Shown here: in pieces, positions 24,045 to 28,798 of the stretch
Layout of the letters: every line of letters starts with the position of its first letter
How positions within the stretch are numbered: position 1 is the stretch's first letter
Origin: Bacillota bacterium
Lineage (GTDB): Bacteria; Bacillota; Clostridia; Lachnospirales; Lachnospiraceae
Length of the DNA: 28,798 nucleotides
NCBI GenBank assembly: GCA_023420935.1
Contig: JAEZUR010000138.1
Span: forward strand, 1-28,798
Direction: 5' to 3'
Made by a program: the position numbers and the translations under genes
The notes under the pieces: generated by a model
The model's database searches: none
Seen by the model: the letters and a program-made list of their open reading frames with translations, nothing else
Told to the model about the DNA's origin: nothing

Positions 24045-26240
24045 ATGTTTCGAAACTTATTTAAGAAAGGGTTAGTGCTAACCTTAACAGCTTCACTTCT
24101 CTTTGGACCATCCAGTACAACATTCGCTGCTGAACAGCCATTCAGTGTACCACCTATCACTACTCAGACACCATTTCATGTAACACCGTTTGAGATTCCA
24201 TCTAATTATTCACCCCAGTCTCTTAAAAAATATGAGACACAAGGCAACGATGTTAAAACATTAGATGATGTACAAGCTTTGGCCGACTCAAAAGCTAAAA
24301 TTCTAACTAGTATTTACGGAGCTACCAGTGTTCAATTTGCACTCATTGATAATGGAGTGCTCTCGATATCTGGACAAGCTGGCACTTTTAACAAGGATAT
24401 TACTGGGGCACCTACTGCAAATAGTATGTACGGCATTGCTTCCGTAAGCAAAGTGTTCACTGCTTCTTCCATTATGAACTTAGTCGAAGATGGAAAAATA
24501 GAACTTGATAAACCTGTAACTACTTACATACCAGAGTTTACCATGGCAGACCCTAGATATAAAGATATTACTGTTCGTATGTTAATCAATCATTCCTCCG
24601 GTTTAATGGGAAGCACACAAGGTAATGCATTGTTATTTGGCGATAGCGATATGTCAACTACCCAAAACTTATTAAAAAGCCTTAAGAAACAACGTTTAAA
24701 AGCGAATCCAGGTGAGTTTTCTGTTTATTGCAATGATGGTTTTACTCTTGCTGAGCTAGTAGTGGAACATGTTACTGGAATGAGTTTTTCCAATTATATA
24801 AAAGAAACCTTTACAAGTAAACTTGGAATGGAGAATACCAATACTCCAGTTGATACGTTTGATCGGGAGAAATTGGCTAAGATTTATTACCCTGGAATAG
24901 AGAAGTATCTTCCAGTTGATAACTTTAATGCAATCGGTACGGGTGGTTTATATTCTTCAGCGACTGATTTATGTAAATTCTCCAATTTATTTATGAGTAA
25001 TTCTTCTTCTGGAATTCTAAACAGCAGTTCTGTGATTGCTATGGAAAATAAAGAATATTTACGAGGCGTATGGCCTGAAGATATTGATTCAACCGTTGGT
25101 TATGGTTTAGGTTGGGACTGTGTAAATACTTACCCATTTAATCAGTATGGTATAAAAGCGTTAAGCAAAGGTGGAGATAGTCTACGCTATCACGCTAACT
25201 TAACAGTACTTCCAGAACAAAACATGGCAATTGCTGTATTATCTTCTGGTAGCTCAAGCGCTCTTAATCAAATCATGGCTCAAGAAATTATGCTAGCAGC
25301 CTTAAAAGCAAAAGGTACCATTACAGAAATTAAGCCTGACAAAACAGTTACGATTCCAACCAAAACTCCAGTACCAAGTGAATTAAAAGAGTATTCTGGA
25401 TACTACAATACAAATGGCGCAATGTTTAAAGTTTCCATTACAGATAGTGGAGATTTAGAATTATACGTTGTGGGATCAGACACACCTGCATATACCTATA
25501 CCCATGGCGGTGATGGTAAGTTCTATTATACAGAACGTGGAACGACTGAGTGTTTATCTTTTGTAAAAGAAAGTAATGGTGTAACCTATATATCAAGCAC
25601 ATCTTATAATAGTGCTGCCGGTTTGGGACAAACAGCAGCAACCATATATTTTGCACAGAAAATTGAATCAAACCCAATCTCCAAGAAAGTAAAAGAAACT
25701 TGGCAGAATCGTAGTAAGAAATCTTATTTCTTAGTGAATGAAAAATATTCTTCCCAGTTATATATTCAGGGTCTTTTATACACAAGTTTCCCTCTTTCAA
25801 AAGAACTGGAAGGATATGTTAGTAACGCAACCATTATAGATGCCAATCATGCTGAAACAAGATTACGCATTCCATGTGCCAATGGTAGAGACTTAATGGA
25901 TTATACCTTCTATAAAAAAGGTGACATAGAATATTTACAAATGAGTAATCGCGTGTTCGCTAGCGAAGATGCAATAAAACCACTATCTTCCAAATCCAAA
26001 TATACATACAAAATTGGAAAAGACGGATACGCTAAATACTACAGAGTAACTGCTGGTTCCGCTGGAAAAGTGATGTCTGTAAAAGTTCCTAAGAACGCTG
26101 CTTTTATGGTTTATCAGAAAGATGGTACTTATATAAATAATTCTTATATTTCAGGTAAGAAAAAAATAACTCTACCCAAGAATGGTTATGTTGTTTTTGT
26201 GGGTAAAGCAAATGCAGAATTTGCGGTTACTTGTAAATAA
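24045..26240 (+). CDS. Secreted serine hydrolase of the beta-lactamase/D-Ala-D-Ala carboxypeptidase (S12) class
   Basis: A 731-residue exported protein with a class C beta-lactamase/S12-peptidase fold. Residues 1-30 are a signal peptide (MFRNLFKKGLVLTLTAS, then FAAEQP). The catalytic set is complete: Ser133-x-x-Lys136 in GIASVSKVF, Tyr228-Cys-Asn230 in VYCNDG and Lys375-Gly-Gly in LSKGGDS. Members act on D-amino-acid peptides, esters or beta-lactams; the substrate cannot be read here. About 330 further residues follow the catalytic domain, with beta-rich modules and a last segment like a small wall or ligand-binding fold. I start it at the ATG at 24045, since GGGAGG lies 7 nt before it; the longer frame begins at a TTG overlapping that site. 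A close paralogue follows at 27758. Confidence 0.88.
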   Translation: MFRNLFKKGLVLTLTASLLFGPSSTTFAAEQPFSVPPITTQTPFHVTPFEIPSNYSPQSLKKYETQGNDVKTLDDVQALADSKAKILTSIYGATSVQFALIDNGVLSISGQAGTFNKDITGAPTANSMYGIASVSKVFTASSIMNLVEDGKIELDKPVTTYIPEFTMADPRYKDITVRMLINHSSGLMGSTQGNALLFGDSDMSTTQNLLKSLKKQRLKANPGEFSVYCNDGFTLAELVVEHVTGMSFSNYIKETFTSKLGMENTNTPVDTFDREKLAKIYYPGIEKYLPVDNFNAIGTGGLYSSATDLCKFSNLFMSNSSSGILNSSSVIAMENKEYLRGVWPEDIDSTVGYGLGWDCVNTYPFNQYGIKALSKGGDSLRYHANLTVLPEQNMAIAVLSSGSSSALNQIMAQEIMLAALKAKGTITEIKPDKTVTIPTKTPVPSELKEYSGYYNTNGAMFKVSITDSGDLELYVVGSDTPAYTYTHGGDGKFYYTERGTTECLSFVKESNGVTYISSTSYNSAAGLGQTAATIYFAQKIESNPISKKVKETWQNRSKKSYFLVNEKYSSQLYIQGLLYTSFPLSKELEGYVSNATIIDANHAETRLRIPCANGRDLMDYTFYKKGDIEYLQMSNRVFASEDAIKPLSSKSKYTYKIGKDGYAKYYRVTAGSAGKVMSVKVPKNAAFMVYQKDGTYINNSYISGKKKITLPKNGYVVFVGKANAEFAVTCK

Positions 26241-26268
26241 GTAATTATGATAAAATAAACTGTATTAA

Positions 26269-26321
26269 AAAAGAAAAGAAGATCAATGTTCATCTAATCT
26301 ACATTGATCTTCTTTTCTTTT
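26269..26321 (+). terminator. Perfect 21-bp hairpin terminator of the first serine hydrolase gene
   Basis: Arms 26269-26289 and 26301-26321 are perfectly complementary with an 11-nt loop. The upper stem is GATCAATGT/ACATTGATC and the lower stem is A-rich on one side and T-rich on the other, giving a U-rich 3' arm. It lies 28 nt after the stop. Confidence 0.88.
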
Positions 26322-26338
26322 CATCTGCAACAGTTCGT

Positions 26339-26540
26339 GTGTCAATTTGCACAATGTATGTCTATAATACAGTGATACACAATATAATCTGATTCGCAAC
26401 ACGCTCTCGCTTGGATGAAGTTCGTAGCGGTACTAAGGCTCTAAAGTACAGAGCCAAAGTACCAACGACTTCATAACAGTTGCTTATCAAATTATATTGT
26501 GTATCACTTCAGTGTAGGTTGTGGATGTGCGAATTGACAC
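26339..26540. repeat. 202-bp nested imperfect palindrome (MITE or structured RNA candidate)
   Basis: Five sets of complementary arms are nested about one centre: 26339-26353 with 26526-26540 (14 of 15); 26371-26393 with 26486-26508 (22 of 23); GCAAC 26396-26400 with GTTGC 26479-26483; ATGAAGT 26415-26421 with ACTTCAT 26468-26474; and GGTACT 26429-26434 with AGTACC 26458-26463. A tip hairpin, GGCTCT/AGAGCC (26437-26455), closes it. The outer 15-bp arms could be terminal inverted repeats, but I see no clear target-site duplication. Confidence 0.7.
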
Positions 26541-26593
26541 TTCAAGGTTGTTCGAAGGACTATTGATTCTCTATCATATTACTTGTAATTACG

Positions 26594-26658
26594 CATAAAT
26601 AAAACTGCACTTCTATTATTGGTGTTTGATGCCAATAAAGTAGTGCAGTTGATTTATG
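26594..26658 (-). terminator. Long interrupted hairpin after the Big2-domain gene
   Basis: Three paired blocks, CATAAAT/ATTTATG, AACTGCACT/AGTGCAGTT and TTATTGG/CCAATAA, separated by small internal loops, form one long stem at 26594-26658. It lies 35 nt beyond the minus-strand stop at 26693 and probably ends that transcript. Confidence 0.65.
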
Positions 26659-26692
26659 TCTATTATTAGTTTTTATTGTAGTTCTGATATTG

Positions 26693-27538
26693 TTATTTTA
26701 CAACTTGAAGTGAATTTAACATATCTGTCACAATGGTACTTACTGCTGGTGTTGCTCCGTCATTGATATCTGTGCTATTTAATTCAATCCAGTAGTTACC
26801 TACTAAGATATCATAAGCTTTTACAGTAGATTTTACACCTTGATAAGTGTAAGTTAAATCTAACATAATTGCTGTTCCGTTATCGTAAGTATAATCACTT
26901 ATCTTATATGTTACATCTGTATATCCTTTCGTCTTTAACTCCGCTACCTGTCCTTTTACCAAATCATCAAGATAGACTTTCAATGTTGTGTTATCTAGTT
27001 TTCCTGTATTATTCATTACTGCGATTAATACATTAGAACATGCCTTTGAGGTATCTGCGCCTTTTAGATAATTAACAACATATCCAGGTGCATTTTTATT
27101 GGTTTCATAGACCCAAGACTGCGGAATAACATAATTTATATTTTCTACACTTACTGCTTTTGATTCATAAGCTGTTTTCTCAGTATATGGATTCGTTACC
27201 ACTTTTTCTTTTACCGTTACCTTACAGTTATATTTCTTACCATCAACTGTTGCAGTAATTGTTGCTGTTCCTGCTGCTACTCCGGTTACTTTTCCATTCT
27301 TAGTTACAGTGGCAATCTTTTTGTCAGTAGTTGACCATTTTGCTTTTTTAGTAGTACCTACTACTTTTAAAGTAGTTGACTTTCCAACTGTAATGGTTGC
27401 CTTTGTTACGTTTAGCTTGATCGCTTTTGACTTTGCTTCTGCTACTGCTACATTACCAATTGGTAGTACAGTCGGCGATACCATAGCAAAGACCAATGCA
27501 AGTGCAAGTATCAGTTTCATTCTTTTTACTTGTTTCAT
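26693..27538 (-). CDS. Secreted protein with Big2 (bacterial Ig-like) domain and unknown C-terminal domain
   Basis: A 281-residue exported protein. Residues 1-36 form a signal peptide ending near VAEAKS. A Big2 domain covers about 38-112 (ITVGKSTTLKVVGTTKKAKW, IATVTKNGKVTGVAAGTATITATV). The remaining 165 residues form an unassigned alpha/beta domain, SVENINYVIPQSWVYE to TDMLNSLQVVK. The phrase VIPQSW and the alternation of strands and a helix resemble small lipoprotein-like PsbP/DUF-type folds, but I cannot name it. It lacks a lipobox, LPXTG or membrane anchor. The gene sits in opposite orientation between two paralogous serine hydrolase genes. Its ribosome site is GGAGGAAG. Its Big2 core (TVTKNGKVTG) is similar to the C-terminal end of the mannanase (SITKNGTITG). 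Confidence 0.85.
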   Translation of the reverse strand: MKQVKRMKLILALALVFAMVSPTVLPIGNVAVAEAKSKAIKLNVTKATITVGKSTTLKVVGTTKKAKWSTTDKKIATVTKNGKVTGVAAGTATITATVDGKKYNCKVTVKEKVVTNPYTEKTAYESKAVSVENINYVIPQSWVYETNKNAPGYVVNYLKGADTSKACSNVLIAVMNNTGKLDNTTLKVYLDDLVKGQVAELKTKGYTDVTYKISDYTYDNGTAIMLDLTYTYQGVKSTVKAYDILVGNYWIELNSTDINDGATPAVSTIVTDMLNSLQVVK

Positions 27539-27584
27539 TTTTCTTCCTCCATTTTTACGTTTATTTAATTTTTAACGCTATTTC

Positions 27585-27613
27585 ATTATAATCTAGTTAT
27601 CTATATTTTTCCA
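27585..27613 (-). promoter_or_regulatory. Possible promoter of the Big2-domain gene
   Basis: Minus-strand TATAAT (27590-27585) with TGGAAA (27613-27608) 17 nt upstream; the -10 is perfect and the -35 weak. It lies 47 nt before the ATG and back to back with the second hydrolase promoter. Confidence 0.35.
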
Positions 27614-27640
27614 TATAAAAGGGTTTAAATTAAATTAAAA

Positions 27641-27683
27641 TTTCATTAAAATCAGTCTTTTTCCTTAAGATTTATGATATAAT
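27641..27683 (+). promoter_or_regulatory. Promoter of the second serine hydrolase gene
   Basis: TTTCATTAAAAT (27641-27652), CAG, TTTTTCC and the extended -10 TGATATAAT (ending 27683) match the block upstream of the first hydrolase gene. The leader to the ATG would be about 68 nt. Confidence 0.6.
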
Positions 27684-27757
27684 ATTTTCCATATCATGAT
27701 TGTACCAAAGTTTGAATAAACTAGTAAAACTTTAGGTCATTAAAGGGAGGCTATATC

Positions 27758-28798
27758 ATGTTTAAAAAACTTTTTAAGAACGGAATTGCACTTACGTTAG
27801 CTGCAACTCTTGTCTTAGCACCAACTATTTCTGCACAGGCGGCAGAAAAGTCCTTGTTACCGGTCAATCCACTTACAACTGAGAATCCATACCAATTCAC
27901 ACCTTTTCAAGTACCAGCTAATATTTCAACAGCTAAATTAGATCAATATCATACACAAAGCAGTGATGTAAAAACTCTTGAAGATGTGCAGGCTCTTGCA
28001 TCACAAAAAGCTACTATATTAACCAGTATGTATGGGGTAACTAGTGTACAATACGCTTTGATTGAAAATGGAGAAATCATTTTATCCGGTCAATCAGGAT
28101 ACTTTAACAAAGATACACAAACTACTCCAAATAAAAACTCCATGTATGGCATTGGATCAGTAAGTAAAATGTTCACCACCGCTGCTGTCATGAATCTAGT
28201 AGAAGACGGAAAAGTAGAACTCGACAAACCAGTTACAACTTATATTCCAGATTTTACAATGGCAGATGCAAGATATAAAGATATCACAGTAAGGATGTTA
28301 CTAAATCATTCTTCTGGTTTAATGGGAAGTTCATTATCTAATGCAATTTTATTAGGTGATAATGACATGTCAACCTATAAAAACATACTAAAAATACTTA
28401 GTAAGCAAAGACTAAAGGCAAACCCAGGTGCATTTTCTGTTTATTGTAACGATGGTTTCACCTTAGCAGAATTACTAGTTGAGAGAGTATCCGGTATGAG
28501 TTTCTCCCAATATATTTCTAACACAATTACAACGCCTTTAAACATGTTGGATACCAATACACCAGCAGATACTTTTGATCAAGAAAAGCTTGCTAAAGTT
28601 TACCACCCAGGTATTAGTAATACTCTACCTGCCGATTCACTAAACATGATTGGTGCAGGTGGAATCTACTCCTCTACCTCCGATTTATGTAAGTTTTCAA
28701 CAATCTTTATGAAAAATTCTTCTGGTTTACTTAATAGTACTTCTATCGCTGCTATGGAGAACAAAGAATATCTTCGTGGGCTATGGTCAACAGAAGAA
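27758..28798 (+). CDS. Second secreted serine hydrolase, close paralogue of the first; cut by the right edge
   Basis: An open frame of 347 codons runs from the ATG at 27758 to the window end. GGGAGG lies 7 nt upstream. The protein begins with a signal peptide (MFKKLFKNGIALTLAATLVL, then AQAAEKS). It follows the 24045 product without gaps over long stretches: GIGSVSKMF holds the SxxK motif, VYCNDGFTLAEL holds YxN, and LEDVQALAS, TMADARYKDITVRML and AMENKEYLRG are shared. It is therefore a duplicated S12-type serine hydrolase. The KGG motif and C-terminal domains lie beyond the window. The two genes share promoter elements, so they may be co-regulated, while substitutions throughout show that the duplication is not recent. 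Confidence 0.88.
   Translation, partial: MFKKLFKNGIALTLAATLVLAPTISAQAAEKSLLPVNPLTTENPYQFTPFQVPANISTAKLDQYHTQSSDVKTLEDVQALASQKATILTSMYGVTSVQYALIENGEIILSGQSGYFNKDTQTTPNKNSMYGIGSVSKMFTTAAVMNLVEDGKVELDKPVTTYIPDFTMADARYKDITVRMLLNHSSGLMGSSLSNAILLGDNDMSTYKNILKILSKQRLKANPGAFSVYCNDGFTLAELLVERVSGMSFSQYISNTITTPLNMLDTNTPADTFDQEKLAKVYHPGISNTLPADSLNMIGAGGIYSSTSDLCKFSTIFMKNSSGLLNSTSIAAMENKEYLRGLWSTEE

Larger units (their letters stand above)
26241..26692. other. 452-bp convergent intergenic region with terminators and a large palindrome
   Basis: No gene is supported. It contains the hydrolase terminator (26269-26321), a 202-bp nested imperfect palindrome (26339-26540) and a long hairpin next to the Big2 gene (26594-26658). 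The spaces between these show nothing definite. Confidence 0.65.

Noticed and set aside
25438..25800. 120-codon minus frame
   Set aside because: Antisense shadow of the first serine hydrolase; unusual His/Tyr-rich composition and no start signals.

Overview
The window is AT-rich, Gram-positive, spore-former-type DNA. Strong GGAGG ribosome sites precede most genes, and there is an LPXTG sorting signal, a SpoIID-family protein, a SipW-type signal peptidase and a very large secreted GH26 mannanase. This fits a plant-polysaccharide-degrading clostridium of the Lachnospiraceae (Lachnoclostridium/Clostridium phytofermentans-like). The assignment is an inference from gene content; no rRNA or tRNA gene is present to confirm it.

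Layout. (1) 1-2315, minus strand: a SipW-type signal peptidase operon. Two small exported proteins that share the same mature N-terminal pattern flank the peptidase, and a fourth exported protein runs off the left edge. (2) 2536-3678, minus: an unrecognised 380-residue cysteine-rich protein, possibly a spore-surface protein. (3) 3951-6038, minus: a divergent EF-G-like GTPase. (4) 6327-9760, plus: an aromatic amino-acid operon (DAHP synthase, prephenate dehydrogenase, EPSP synthase) behind a near-consensus promoter. (5) 9861-17757, minus: a lipid kinase, queA, a SpoIID/LytB-domain protein and the 1359-residue mannanase. (6) 18295-21958, plus: a ppx-ppk polyphosphate operon with a PhoP-box-like direct repeat upstream. 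(7) 22021-23277, minus: an LPXTG wall-anchored protein with an unusual leader. (8) 24045-28798: two closely related secreted serine beta-lactamase-like hydrolases on plus, the second cut by the right edge, with a secreted Big2-domain gene on minus between them.

How the parts relate. The aro genes feed chorismate and tyrosine synthesis. ppx and ppk make and degrade polyphosphate. Much of the rest serves the cell surface: the mannanase, the LPXTG protein, the Big2 protein, the hydrolase pair and the SipW operon. Nearly every convergent junction carries a long perfect hairpin terminator.

The most interesting non-coding signals are two. First, three tandem 64-65-bp units in the predicted 400-nt leader of the LPXTG gene (23334-23525); each can form two hairpins, and one hairpin shows compensatory base changes between units, which points to a structured RNA I cannot assign to a known class. 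Second, a 202-bp nested imperfect palindrome at 26339-26540. The two hydrolase paralogues also share a conserved promoter block. Five gene starts were placed using the ribosome site rather than the longest open frame. No CRISPR array, insertion sequence, tRNA or rRNA was seen.
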